Assembly: GCF_024166365.1 (NCBI RefSeq)
Contig: NC_064823.1
Location: 2,102,924 to 2,166,923, forward strand
DNA from: Elephas maximus indicus
Taxonomy: Eukaryota > Chordata > Mammalia > Proboscidea > Elephantidae
Reading direction: 5' to 3'
DNA: 64,000 nt
Numbering within the stretch: the first letter of the stretch is position 1; each line of letters starts with the position of its first letter. The notes under the pieces are model-generated. The model did not search any database and was not told the DNA's origin. It was given only the letters and a program-made list of their open reading frames with translations. The position numbers were made by a program, and so were the translations under genes. Shown here piece after piece: positions 22,646 to 34,095 of this stretch.

Positions 22646-22691
22646 AAATTAAAGCATTAATTTTCAGGAACATACTGTTGTGCTTTCCTCA

Positions 22692-22855
22692 GGATTACTA
22701 TGTTGTTGTTAGGTGCCATCCAGTCAGTTCCGACTCACAGCGACCCTGTGTACAACAGAATGAAACACGGCCTGATCCTGCACCATCTTCCTAATCGTTG
22801 CTATGTTTGAGCCCATTTCCAGCCACGGTGTCAGTCTATCTCATTGAGCATCTGT
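22692..22855 (-). mobile_element. RTE LINE 3' end, about 160 bp
   Basis: GTTGTTGTTAGGTGCCATCC start followed by the RTE 3' UTR wording; strongly 5'-truncated. Confidence 0.88.
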
Positions 22856-23085
22856 AGGACTACTAGAAAGTGTAACAAATCTTATAGCATTTCCATATAA
22901 TTCTGTTAGGCTTCCAAACAGTTAAAAATGTTCAGTTTACTATGCATTGTTTAAACAATATCAGCTGTCTTTGAATACAATGATTAAATGCTACTGTATC
23001 TCTTTCACTCTTACACTGATACCCAGATGTGCGTCTATTTAATTACAATTCCCAGTTTCTCATTCTGCTGAAGACCCTAGGGATG

Positions 23086-23125
<40 letters not shown>

Positions 23126-23584
23126 CAGAGTGAGAGAAGAGGGAGAGGTAGGATGGGAGGAGCAGCACACGGAGCAGTCAAATGGAGGGTCTCTCAGGGT
23201 GAGGGGCTGATATTGCCCTGGCTGGGGCCTCCTATCCAGAGCACATGACTCTCACAAGGAACTTCCGTGGCTTCCCCTTGTTAATTCTCTTTTCCAGAGG
23301 GGAAATGGACAGAAGAGTAGGGTCCAAATACAGATGAGTGAGTTGGCACTTCCTTTTTGCACGCTAAAATTCTTCCACCAGCCTAATCACTGTGCAGTTC
23401 TGATTGGAAAGCGTGGCTAGTAATTATAGACCATACACCCAACTTAGAACTGTTAGGATGCTAATCTTCAGGCTAAGGACTTTAAACCTCCCCTTCTTCC
23501 TATTCTCTACTTCTCCTATTCCTAGTCTCCCTCTGCTTCCTGGACCACCTGTAGTTTTCAAATGTCTCCCTGCTTGGGTAACCT
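22856..23584 (+). other. Intronic DNA with TG microsatellite
   Basis: No gene. Contains the microsatellite at 23089 and a purine-rich stretch after it. Confidence 0.5.
23089..23119. repeat. (TG)15 microsatellite
   Basis: About 15 uninterrupted TG units. Confidence 0.96.
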
Positions 23585-23764
23585 GTGGAAAACCTGGTGG
23601 CGTAGTGGTTAAGAGCTATGACTGCTAACCAAAAGGTTGGCAGTTCAAATCCACCAGGCACTTCTTAGAAACCCTATGGGGGCAGTTCTACTCTGTTCTT
23701 TAGGGTCGCTATGAGTCGAAATCGACTCGACGGCACATGGGTTTGGTTTTTGGGGGGAGGGGGA
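23585..23764 (+). mobile_element. AfroSINE-type SINE
   Basis: Full head to tail (GTCGCTATGAGTCGAAATCG). GGGTAACCT at 23576-23584 and 23765-23773 is an exact 9-base target-site duplication. Confidence 0.95.
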
Positions 23765-23773
23765 GGGTAACCT

Positions 23774-24582
23774 TTCATATTTAGTAAGAAGGTGGCATAT
23801 ACCCTCTGACTTTTGCCTATTTATCTGCTCTCATCTGTTTAGCTGAGTCATGTGTCTCCATCCCCATCACCCTCTCCCTGATACAGCTCAGTTTTCTTCT
23901 GACCACCCCCCCCACCCCAGATTCATGGAAAAATCCATGGCATCTTCATGAAGACTTGATTTAGCTTCATTTTTATAAAAAAATCATAAATATCTAGGCC
24001 ATTCTTTTCAGAAACTGCTAATCTTGTCAGTACATCCCCAGTTTCAGTGTGTGCCTTTGCCCAAGCAAGCACTCCATGACATTTTCACAATGTAAATAAC
24101 CTAGGTTGTATCCTTAATGGGAATAAGCTATAATGAGTTGTTACCTGTCCCCCTTTCTTAGTGCTGATGTAAACGTTGGTTGGCTAGCAAAGGACACGTC
24201 TTATTCTCTCGTTTTTATACTTATTTCAGTTTGTCACAGAGATTGTGTACATTTGGATGTTACAACCGTACAGAACTTTAATCTGTGTTTTTAAAGGTCA
24301 CTTGCAGATTTTTTTTTTGTCTTCTGTTGTGCTTAGGGTAGCTTTTATGAATGTTTAGAAGAGCACTGGATTTTATAAAGTCATTATGATTTTTTTTTTC
24401 CTTGATTCTTACCTACCAACTACAGCTTTGTCTTAGACAGCTGATAATGCTTATGCAGAACGGAAGAAGATTTTTCAGCAAGTTTATCAAATTTAGGTAG
24501 TTTCTTTGGGCATAATCACTTTTGAAAGGGCCCTGGGGATGGCCTTCAAACAGAATATAAATGTCAGAGAGAATCTCTCTTT
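23774..24582 (+). other. Intronic DNA, no gene or clear repeat
   Basis: No supported feature. Confidence 0.45.
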
Positions 24583-24593
24583 ATGATAGGTAG

Positions 24594-24764
24594 GGAAACC
24601 CTGGTGGCGTAGTGGTTAAGTGCTATGGCTGCTAACCAAAAGGTCGGCCGTTCGAATCCACCAGGTGCTCCTTGGAAACTCTATGGGGCAGTTCTGCTCT
24701 GTCCTATCGGGTCGCTATGAGTCGGAATCTACTCGACGGCACTGGGTTTTTTGTTTTTTTTTTG
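24594..24764 (+). mobile_element. AfroSINE-type SINE, young-looking
   Basis: Near-consensus copy. ATGATAGGTAG at 24583-24593 and 24765-24775 is an exact 11-base target-site duplication. Confidence 0.96.
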
Positions 24765-24871
24765 ATGATAGGTAGAGTTTGATTTAAAGAAATCCTGAAT
24801 TTATCTTCCATTGTAAATTATATTTACAGTGAAAAAAAGTATGAATATTAGTCCAATTTAATATGGTATTA

Positions 24872-25051
24872 CCCACTGCCATCAAGTGGATTCCGACTCA
24901 TAGCGACCCTGTAGGGTTTCCAAACCTGTAAATCTTTACGGAAGCAGACTGCCACATCTTTCTCACGAGGAACCACTGATGGTTTTGAACTGCCGACCTT
25001 TCAGTTAGCAGTCGAATGCTTTAACCACTGTGCACCACCAGAGCGCCTTCC
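24872..25051 (-). mobile_element. SINE, antisense, long body type
   Basis: Body with GTAAATCTTTACGGAAGCAG and head complement at the right. AATATGGTATTA at 24860-24871 and 25052-25063 is an exact 12-base target-site duplication. It faces the SINE at 24594 across about 100 bases. Confidence 0.95.
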
Positions 25052-25063
25052 AATATGGTATTA

Positions 25064-25302
25064 GAATTCTGTATTCCCAGATGTAGTTTTGTCTTATTAA
25101 AGTACCCTCCATCTGCCTCAACAAAGCCAGGAACAATGGCAGTGGCAGTATCAAAAGTCTGCTGAGGAGCTACCAGCTCTGGGTCAGCACTATACCAAAT
25201 AAGAATAGTGTATAAATAAAACAGCCTTGTTTTATTTAAGGAGGGGAGAGGATGGGAGAGGAGAGGGTTTGGGTATAGTAACTGTCTGGGATGGTAAATT
25301 GT
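25064..25302 (+). other. Intronic DNA, no gene
   Basis: No supported feature. Confidence 0.45.
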
Positions 25303-25318
25303 CAGGCCATGTGCTTTT

Positions 25319-25988
25319 TTTTTTTTTTTTAATATAAAGGTTTTTTTTTAATATATAGGGGTTCTCTGTTGTGTTCCCCGTCAGGGCAGTCATCGGTTGT
25401 AGCTGGGCACCATCTAGTTCATCTGGTCTCAGGATGATATAGTCTCTGGTTCATGTGGCCCTTTCTGTCTCTTGGGCTCGTAATCGCCTTGTGTCCTTGG
25501 TGTTCTTCATTCTCCTTTGATCCAGGTGGGTTGAGACCAACTGATGCATCTTAGATGGCTGCTTGCTAGCGTTTAAGATCCCAGATGCCACTCTTCAAAG
25601 TGGGATGCAGAATGTTTTCTTAATAGATTTTATTCTGCCAATTGACTTAGATGTCCCCTGAAACCATGGTCCCCAGACCCCTGCCCCTGCTATGCTGGCC
25701 TTCGAAGCATTCAGTTTATTCAGGAAACTTCTTTGCTTTTGGTTTAGTCCAATTGTGCTGACCTGCCCTGTATTGTGTGCTGTCTTTCCCTTTACCTAAA
25801 GTAGTTCTTATCTGCTATCTAATTAGTGAATGCCCCTCTCCCACCCTCCCTCCCTCCCCCCCCTCATAACATTCCAGGAAAGAATGTTTTCTTCTCAGTT
25901 TAAATTATTTCTCAAGTTCTTATAATAGTGGTCTTATACAATATTTGTCCTTTTGCAACTGACTAATTTCACTCAGCATAATGCCTTC
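25319..25988 (-). mobile_element. L1 3' end, antisense, 5'-truncated
   Basis: Poly-T then the L1 3' UTR in reverse (same wording as 36770-37390). CAGGCCATGTGCTTTT at 25303-25318 and 25989-26004 is a 16-base target-site duplication, whose first bases overlap L1 sequence at the 5' junction. Confidence 0.95.
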
Positions 25989-26116
25989 CAGGCCATGTGC
26001 TTTTTGAATTAAGGCATAACAAATGACTGTTCCTTATTTCCTTGGAATCAAAGTATAGTGCATTCTTTTTACATCACATACAATGTTAAACAGATGATTT
26101 AGGCAGTTCTACGTAC

Positions 26117-26300
26117 CTTTGGAAACCCTGGTGGCGTAGTGGCTAAGTGCTACGGCTACTAACCAAAGGGTCGGCGGTTCGAATCGGCCAGGTGCGCCTT
26201 GGGAATTCTATGGGGCAGTTCTACTCTGTCAAATAGGGTCTCTATGAGTCGGAATCGACTTGACGGCATCAGGTTTGGTTTTTTTTTTTTTTTTTTGGTT
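26117..26300 (+). mobile_element. AfroSINE-type SINE
   Basis: GAAACCCTGGTGGCGTAGTG head to GAATCGACTTGACGGCATCA tail, with TACGTAC on both sides. Confidence 0.94.
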
Positions 26301-26841
26301 TACGTACATTTATTAAGATTGCATTCTGGGAGACTCAAAGTAGTAAATAAGGAAGGCAAATCTGAAGTGAGTGTATAAACACACGTAACCAGAACTTAAT
26401 GTTGTTTGTTTAATGTTGTAAGCTTGTTTGATGAAATTACAGGGAAGATCAGGCATCTGGGAATATCAGACTTCCAGTCCCAAAAAACCTCCGGAGGATC
26501 AGAAAACATCTATCAAGGAAAAATACCTTATGAGAAGTTTTCATTTTTTACAGTTTTTTGTTTTCTGGGCAAGTCTGGTCCTGACACCAGCTAAATAAAA
26601 GAGGGATTAGTACCTGGATATTTAATAACTCCTGGCATTTAAAAACCAAGCAATTATTTCTGAAGGAAAATGGGAAGGGAGGAAGTGGAAAGAAGAGGGG
26701 TATTGTCTACATTGTAAAGGTCAGTTTTTAAAACTGTTAAACATTTAAGAGTATTCTTTACAAAGGAATCTCTGTTCCCAATATTTTAAAACATGTAGTC
26801 CTCTCAGTCTGTCTTTCGTTTTTCCACTTTGATGGAGATAT
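26301..26841 (+). other. Intronic DNA, no gene
   Basis: No supported feature. Confidence 0.45.
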
Positions 26842-27050
26842 TTCTTGTTGTTAGTTGTTGCTGAATTGACTGGAATCGTGATGACCTTATGTATGACAGA
26901 ATGAAATTTTGCCCAAGCCTGTGTCATCTTCACGATTGTTGGTATGTTTGAGTCCATTGTTGTGGCTATTATGACAATCCGTCTCATTGAGGGTTTCCTT
27001 CGTTTTTGCTGACCCCCTAATTTTACCAGACACGATGCCCTTTTCTAGTG
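26842..27050 (-). mobile_element. RTE LINE 3' end, old
   Basis: GTTGTTAGTTGTTGCTGAATTG start and diverged RTE 3' UTR wording up to ACGATGCCCTTTTCTAGTG. Confidence 0.8.
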
Positions 27051-28234
27051 ATGTAGTTTAAGATTATAGAGATGTATTTCTCTTCTGTGAACAAAATTTC
27101 AGTTTTTTAAGAGTACAAGGTGATAAATGGAAACTGATACTCATTGTCTGGGAGACAATATAAAGTGATGGGGACCAGGAAAATTGGTGATTTCATGCCC
27201 TTTCTAAAGGGGGCAGCCACTGCTCAGATCTGGGTAGCTAGTCAGAGGTTATTATATTGGCAATTGTTTTATGTGATGTTGCCAGGATGCCTATTAATAT
27301 AAATTAAAGATTATGCTGTTGGTTGGGTTGTATCAGAAGGTTCATTTACTGTGATGTTCATCAGCGTCTTTGAAATTAGCCCTACAGTGTTACTGATTCA
27401 AATAAACTTTCCGCAGAAAACCTGGTCTCCTGATAGCTGTGAGGGAATTCTGTAGCTTCCTGGGTTGTTGTGAACCTTGGTACACATCAGCTCAGGAAGA
27501 CTTGAGCTCTGTATTGAAACTGGTTTTCACTGGTAGTAGTGTGGCTAATATTACCTCACCAAGACCAGATTTCATTCAGTTAATTAAATAACCACTTAAT
27601 GGGATGAGATGAGAGCTGAGCAGCATGTTATTTAGGACTTGGAGAACATGGGTGGATAGACAGTAACAATGTCCTAATTAGGAATGGTATTCTGATTTCC
27701 TGAGAGTCTTCTTGGAGTTATTTTTGAGACGTCTTACATTACATCTAGCTATTAAGCCAGAACGTGTTCACAGATTTAAATATATTTGCAGCTGCACAAA
27801 GATATCTGGTAGTGTTTGGTTTTCTTTTCAAGCAAGACCTATGATGGGTCTCTGACCACGATCTGTCCATGGAGACTTGCTGTCCTGGAAGTCAGCTGAA
27901 GAAGGTTAAGGTCTCCTCCGACCCATAGTCCTAAGCCCATTCCCCTTTAATAACTTAGAACTCATTACATATTATACATTATTTGTAAGTTTACTAATAC
28001 TTTTTTTGAGTGCCTCCTCTAGGGCCAGCAGTCCAGTGTGTACGAGCATAGACGTGTGGTTAAGAGCACGGCTTTGGAGCAGACTACCTCAGCAGGTCCT
28101 ACACAGAACATTGAGCATTTAGAAAAAGGTGTTCCTTTTGAGCTGTGCCCCTGGGAAGGCACAACCCCCTAGGCCGAGCTGGGGCTGAATGTCAATACCT
28201 CCCATCTCTCTCATCCAGGTACCTTTATGCTCAG
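27051..28234 (+). other. Intronic DNA, no gene or clear repeat
   Basis: The longest stretch of the intron's first half without a clear transposon; no coding potential seen. Confidence 0.5.
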
Positions 28235-28620
28235 AGATGCAGAATAGCTTTGACCTGAGTTCAGAACCCACTAACCAGTCCTTCCAGGCTGGTGTGATTT
28301 GGGCAGGTTGAGTCTCTCTGCCTCAGTCTCCTCATCTGCAAAATGGAGATAGAAGTAGGAGCCCTAGTGGTGCAGTGGTTAAAAGCTTTGGCTGCCATCC
28401 AAAATGGCTGTGGTTCAAACCTGCTAGCCGCACCTTGGAAATCCGATGGGGCAGTTCCGCTTCATCCTCTAGGGTTGCTATGAGTCAAAATCGACTCAAA
28501 GGCAACAAGTTTTTCTTTTTTTTTTTTTTGGTTATGTGTAGGGATAGTTTACATCTGTATATGTCAAATGTTTAGAACAGCGCTTGGAACCTACCAAGAG
28601 CTCAGTAAGTCATGGCTTTT
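28235..28620 (+). repeat. MIR, split by a SINE
   Basis: CTCAGTCTCCTCATCTGCAA before and TTTAGAACAGCGCTTGGAAC after the SINE at 28359 are the core and 3' part of one MIR. Confidence 0.82.
28359..28530 (+). mobile_element. AfroSINE-type SINE inside MIR
   Basis: GGAGCCCTAGTGGTGCAGTG head, then body and the tail GCTATGAGTCAAAATCGACTC followed by poly-T. Confidence 0.92.
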
Positions 28621-28799
28621 ATTATGAGGAGTTACAGAATAAAAAGAGCGGGACCGTTCATCATGGCATTCAGCTCCATTCATGTTCTGTGATGGTTTCT
28701 CTTATCTGAAAAAGAAAATAAGAAGTGGAAAACTGAAGTAGCAACGTTTCTTACTGTATTCAGCACTGATTAAGGAACATGCCTGCTTCATGGTATAGT

Positions 28800-28985
28800 G
28801 AAAAGAGGAAAGGATTTAGAATGAAGTCTGGCTTTGAGTCTCAACTCTACCAGCTTCAGTTTTTTCGTATAGATATCAGGTGAGAAAAGTAATAATACCT
28901 GCTCCTCAGGATTTTTGTGAAGATCAAATGAGTGATGAGTCTGAACGCACTGAAGTACTCTGAAAATGTTTAGTTATTGTTTTTA
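28800..28985 (+). repeat. MIR fragment
   Basis: CTTTGAGTCTCAACTCTACC head-like part and AATAATACCTGCTCCTCAGG core. Confidence 0.7.
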
Positions 28986-29189
28986 GCGTGGGAAAGCATA
29001 GGATTTTAGGCCAGGTATTCATTGCACAAGATGAGTACCAGCTTGCAAACCATTTTCCCCTTTTGTGATTCAGTCATTTGGGTGGCTTCAGAAGCTTTTT
29101 TTTTTTTTTTTAATGTGGGTGGTCAGGAACAATTTCTGGATTTTGCAGTGAGATTCTTAATAAGAATTAGTGATCCTAATAATCATATA

Positions 29190-29345
29190 TAACACAAGTT
29201 GCACACTTACTGAGAGCCTGTTACCGTGTTGAGTGCCTTCCGTATGCGCCCTCATTCAGTTGTCTCAGCAACCCTAATAAGTAAGCACTTCCCATTATTT
29301 CGGCTTTGCAAATGCTCAACCTTGTGGTATGTGAATGCAGGCACT
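29190..29345 (-). repeat. MIR-like fragment, antisense
   Basis: Wording such as GAGTGCCTTCCGTATGCGCC and AATAAGTAAGCACTTCCCATT fits an antisense MIR. Confidence 0.55.
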
Positions 29346-29971
29346 CTCCTTTGAGTCCACCTGCTTAAACACTGCAGCCTGCATCCCTCTCCCCCTTGTT
29401 GTAGCTCTTGTTAGGTGCCCTCCAGCCGGCTCCGACTCATAGCGACCCTGTGCAAAACAGAACAAAACACTGCCCAGTCCTGCGCCATCCTTACAATCAT
29501 TGTTATGCTTGAGCCCATTGTTGCAGCTGCTGTGTCAGTCCACCTCGTTGAGGGTCTCCCTCTTTTCTGCTCACCCTATACTTTGCCAAGCATGATGTCC
29601 TTCTCCAGAGACTGATCCCTCCTGCTTCTGAGGAGCATTCTGGTTGTACTTCTTCCAAGAGAGATTTATTCTTTCTTTTGGCAGTCCGTGGTATATTCAA
29701 TATTCTTCGCCAGCACCACAATTCAAAGGCGTCAACTCTTCTTCGGTCTTCCTTATTCGTTGTCCAGCTTTCACATGAATATGATGCGATTGAAAATACC
29801 ATGGCTTGGGTCAGGCGCACCTTAGTCTTCAAGGTGACATCTTTGCTCTTCAACACTTTGAAGAGGTCCTTTGCTGCAGATTTACCCAATGCAATGTGTC
29901 TTTTGATTTCTTGACTGCTGCTTCCATGCCTGTTGATTGTGGATCCAAGTAAAATGAAATCCTGGACAACT

Positions 29972-31171
29972 TCAGTCTTTTCTCTGTTTATCATGATGTT
30001 GCTCATTGGTCCAGTTGTGAGAATTTTTTTTCTTTATGTTGATGTACAATCCATACTGATGGCTGTGGTCTTTGATCTTCATTAATAAGTACTTCAAGTC
30101 CTCTTCACTTTCAGCAAGCGAGGTTGTGTCATCTGCATAACGCAGGTTGTTAATGAGTCTTCCACCAATGCTGATACCCAGTTCTTCTTCATATAGCCCA
30201 GCTTCTCGGATTATTTGCTCAGCATACAGATTGAATAGGTGTGGTGAAGGAATACAACCCTGGCGCACACCTTTCCTGACTTTAAACCAATCAGTATCCC
30301 CTTGTTCTGTCCGAACAACTGCCTCTTGATCTATGTAAAGGTTCCTCATGAGCACAATTAAGTGTTCTGGAATTCCCATTCTTCGCAGTGTTATCCATAG
30401 TTTGTTATGATCCACACAGTCGAGTGCCTTTGCATAGTCAATAAAACACAGGTAAACATCCTTCTGGTATTCTCTGCTTTCAGCCAGGATCCATCTGACA
30501 TCAGCAATGATATATGTGGTTCCACGTCCTCTTCTGAAACTGGCCTGAATTCCTGGCAGTTTCCTGTCAACATACTGCTGTAGCCGTTTTTGAATGATCT
30601 TCAGCAGAATTTTGCTTGTGTGTGATATTAATGATATTGTTCTATAATTTCCACATTCGGTTGGATCACCTTTCTTGGGAATAGGCATAAATATGGATCT
30701 CTTCCAGTCAGTTGGCCAGGAAGCTGTCTTCCATATTTCTTGGCATAGACAAGTGAGCACCTCCAGCACTGCATCTATTTGTTGGAACACCTCAATTGAT
30801 ATTCCATCAATTCCTGGAGCCTTGTTTTTCTTCAGTGCCTTCAGAGCAGCTTGGACTTCTTCCTTCGGTATCATCAGTTCCTGATCATATGCTACCTCTT
30901 GAAATGATTGAGCATCGACTAATTCTTTTTGGTGTAATGACTCTGTGTATTCCTTCCATCTTCTTTTGATGCTTCCTGCATCGTCTAATATTTTCCCCAT
31001 TGAATCCTTCACTATTGCAACTCGAAGCTTGAATTTTTTCTTCAGTTCTTTCAGCCTGAGAAACGCCAAGCGTGTTCTTCCCTTTTGGTTTCCCATATCT
31101 AGCTCTTTGCACATGTCGTTATAATACTTTACTTTGTCTTCTCGAGAGGCCCTTTGAAATCTTCTGTTCAC
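29972..31171 (-). pseudogene. RTE reverse transcriptase fragment, 399 codons open
   Basis: The longest open frame in the window. Motifs in order: CFIDYAKALDCVDHNKLW, RQGCIPSPHLFNLYAEQI and the catalytic YADD (NNLRYADDTTSL), typical of RTE-clade RT. It lacks the endonuclease in the same frame, because that part is inverted, and continues after a frameshift into 29503-30006. It cannot make an active protein, but its openness suggests a fairly recent insertion. Confidence 0.88.
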
Positions 31172-31384
31172 TTCTTTTACTTCATCAATTCTTCCTTTTG
31201 CTTTAGCTGCTCAACGTTCAAGAGCAAGTTTCAGAGTCTCCTCTCACATCCATCTTGGTCTCTTCTTTCCTGTCTTTTCAGTGACCTCTTGCTTTCTTCA
31301 CGTATGATGTCCTTGATGTCATTCCACAACTTGTCTGGTCTTCGGTCTCCAGTGTTCAATCTGTCAAATCTATCCTTCAGTTGA

Positions 31385-31882
31385 TACAACTGTTATTCAA
31401 ATATGCTTACCTACCACAAGGGCCAAAGATGAAGAAATAGAAGATTTTTATCAGCTGCTGCAGTCTGAAATTGATGGCACATGCAATCAAGATGCATTGA
31501 TAATTACTGGTGATTTTAATGTGAAAGTTGGAAACAAAGAAGAAGGATCAATAGTTAGAAAATATGGCCTTGGTGATAGAAACAATGCCAGAGATCGAAC
31601 GATAGAATTTTATAAGACCAACGACTTCTTCATTGCAAATACCTTCTTTCACCAACATAAATGGCGACTATACACATGGACCTTGCCAGATGGAGCACAC
31701 AGAAATCAAATTGGCTACATTTGTGGAAAGAGATGATGGAAAAGCTCAATATCATCAGTCAGAACAAGGCCAGGGGCTGACTGTGGAACAGACCATAAAT
31801 TGCTCATATGCAAGTTCAAGCTGAGACTGAAGGAAATCAGAGCAAGTTCACGAGAGCCAAAATATGACCTTGAGTATATCCA
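31385..31882 (+). pseudogene. RTE endonuclease fragment, inverted
   Basis: 31497-31736 encodes IITGDFNVKVGNKE and later HRNQIGYICGKR, the apurinic-type endonuclease of RTE, on the strand opposite to its RT. Confidence 0.85.
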
Positions 31883-31893
31883 CCTCTCCCCCT

Positions 31894-32744
31894 GACATTT
31901 CTGGAATACCGAAAGCAAATTTAAATAACCCCTTGGTTCCTGTGGTCTGAGTAAGAATTCGGCTGCCAATCTTTGGGTGAAGGATAAATATCATTTAACT
32001 TGAGTCCATTGAAGACAGGGAAGTGCATTTTGATCATTTGGTTGGAATAACAGAACAGAGCATACTGAGGGTGGACGGTGATTGTTCCAGAAGTAAGAAG
32101 TGTTCTCCAGCTTGGTTGGAGAGTACCCATTGTTCTCATTTGCTACCTGTGGTGCTCAGCTCCATCCCAGTGTTGTGCATCCCTTGCTTTGCCTACATGC
32201 AAACAGATACATGTCCATTGCTTGTTGATGTCTCAGGTAGACAGTGGCTTCACACCCCTTATGTATTGGAACATCTTTTAAGGTTTTTAGAGGCCATCTG
32301 ATTACCTCCTGGTTCCAGCAGTTTAAAATGGAAGGCTTTTTCCTGACCAGGTGCCTTTGGTCTCAGAGTTACCACCTTAGCACGCCGGAGTTTAAGACAG
32401 GCATTAACTGTTGGAGTGGTCTGATGAGGAAGAGGTACTCACGATGGACCCATGCAGGGTTGCTAATCACGTCAAGGACCAACTTTGAGAAAAAGCTTTT
32501 TAGTGCCTTGAGTCAGAGAGTAGGACTCAAGAGTTGATGCTCCATGAAGTTATGGGAAGAGATGAAGTGGGTGAAGTTTTTGACTTCTTCCTACTGTGGG
32601 TGAAGGTGATAATCCCTGCCAATCACCAACACTTTGAGATTTTTGGTACCATAGAGGTCATAACAAAATCTGAGCAACTGGGTAGTGATCTCCCTCCATT
32701 AAGAGTGCTTGCTCAGATCCAAATGAAATAATTGTTAAAAGGGG
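31894..32744 (+). other. Intronic DNA, no gene or clear repeat
   Basis: Unique-looking, moderate GC, several overlapping short frames with no family resemblance. Confidence 0.5.
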
Positions 32745-33575
32745 ATTTTTTCTTCTTTTTATTGTACTTTTGACGAAGGCTTACAGAACAAACTAGCTTC
32801 TCATTAAACAGGTAGTACACATACTGTTTTACAAGATTGGTTAACAACCCCACGGCATGTCAACACTCTCCCTTCTCGACCTTGGGTTCCCTGTTGTCAG
32901 CTTTCCTGTCCCCTCCTGCCTTCTAGTCCTTGCCCCTGGGCTGGCGTGCCCCTTTAGTCTTGTTTTGTTTTATGGGCCTGTCTAATCTTTGGATGAAGGG
33001 TGAACCTCAAGAGAGACTTCATTACTGAGTAAAAAGGGCGCCCAGGGGCCGTACTTCCAGGGTTTCTCCAGGTTGTGTCAGGCAGTAAGTCTGGTCTCTT
33101 TTTGTGAGTTAGAGTTTTGTTCTACATTTTTCTCCGGCTCTATCACAGACCCTCTATTGTGATCCCTGTCAGGGCAGTCAGTGGTCGTAGCCGGCACCAT
33201 CTAGTTGTACCGGACTCAGTCTGGTGGAGGCCGTAGTATTTGTGGTCCATTAGTCCTTTGGACTAATCTTTCCCTTGTATCTTTAGTTTTCTTTATTATT
33301 CTCTCTTGCTCCCAAAGGGGTGAGACCAGTGGCATATCCTAGGTGGCTGCTGACAGGCTTTTAAGACCCCAGATACTACTCACCAAAGTAGAATGTAAAA
33401 CATATTCTTTATAAACTAGTTATGCTGATTGAGCTAGGTGTTCACCGAGACCATGGTCCCATGCCCTCAGCCCAGCAATTCAGTCCCTCATAGAGCTTGG
33501 ATATGTCTGTGGAGCTTCCATGACCTTGCCTTGTACAAGTTGTTCTGGATTCCCCAGTATTGTGTACCGTTTACC
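32745..33575 (-). mobile_element. L1 3' UTR (second family), antisense
   Basis: Same 3' UTR type as 58009-59193 (ACAGAACAAACTA near the 3' end, AACCCCACGGCATGTCAACA), 5'-truncated. No exact target-site duplication found. Confidence 0.88.
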
Positions 33576-33896
33576 TTTTTAAGGGACTTTTTAAGGGAAA
33601 AAATGCCGTTGCATCAGTATTTTTTATTCTATTTTGGAAATGAAGAGGAAGAAGGCGAGCACAGCCTAAGTTATCTGGAGCTGAAGTTATCATCTCCCTA
33701 GTGCCTTCATTAGGCTCTTTGCTGTCATGATGGACAAGTTACGAAATATGGTTGAATATAATCTTATTTTCATATCATCAGAAGCTTTTAGCGTTGGTTA
33801 ACTCATTAAAACTGTGATGATTTGTTCAAACCATGGGTATATATCTCTAACATCTTACAAAAAAACAAATTAGCTAAATTCATCTTTTCCTAAATA

Positions 33897-34095
33897 GTTG
33901 CTGTTGAGTTGATTCTGACTTGCGGAGACCTCATGTGTGTCAGAGTAGAACTGTGCTCCCTACGGTTTTCAATGGCTGGTTTTTGGAAGTAGATTTCCAG
34001 GTCTTTCTTCTAGGGTACCTCGGGGTGGACTTGAACCGCCAACATTCTGGTTAGCAGCCAAGTGTGTTAACCATTTGCGTCACCCAGGGACTCCT
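33897..34095 (-). mobile_element. SINE, antisense, long body type
   Basis: GTTGCTGTTGAGTTGATTCTG tail complement, GGAAGTAGATTTCCAGGTC body and a head complement with GGTTAGCAGCCAAGTG. Confidence 0.88.

Larger units (their letters stand above)
29397..31882. mobile_element. RTE LINE with inverted 5' part (twin-priming structure)
   Basis: 29397-31380 is RTE in minus orientation, from the 3' end back past the RT region. 31385-31882 is the adjoining upstream (endonuclease) region in plus orientation. The outer end at 31882 corresponds to about 1803 of the first copy and the inner end to about 2295, while the minus part stops at about 1790. The two parts thus abut in element coordinates and only their orientation differs. 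CCTCTCCCCCT at 29386-29396 and 31883-31893 is an exact 11-base target-site duplication around the whole. Confidence 0.9.
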
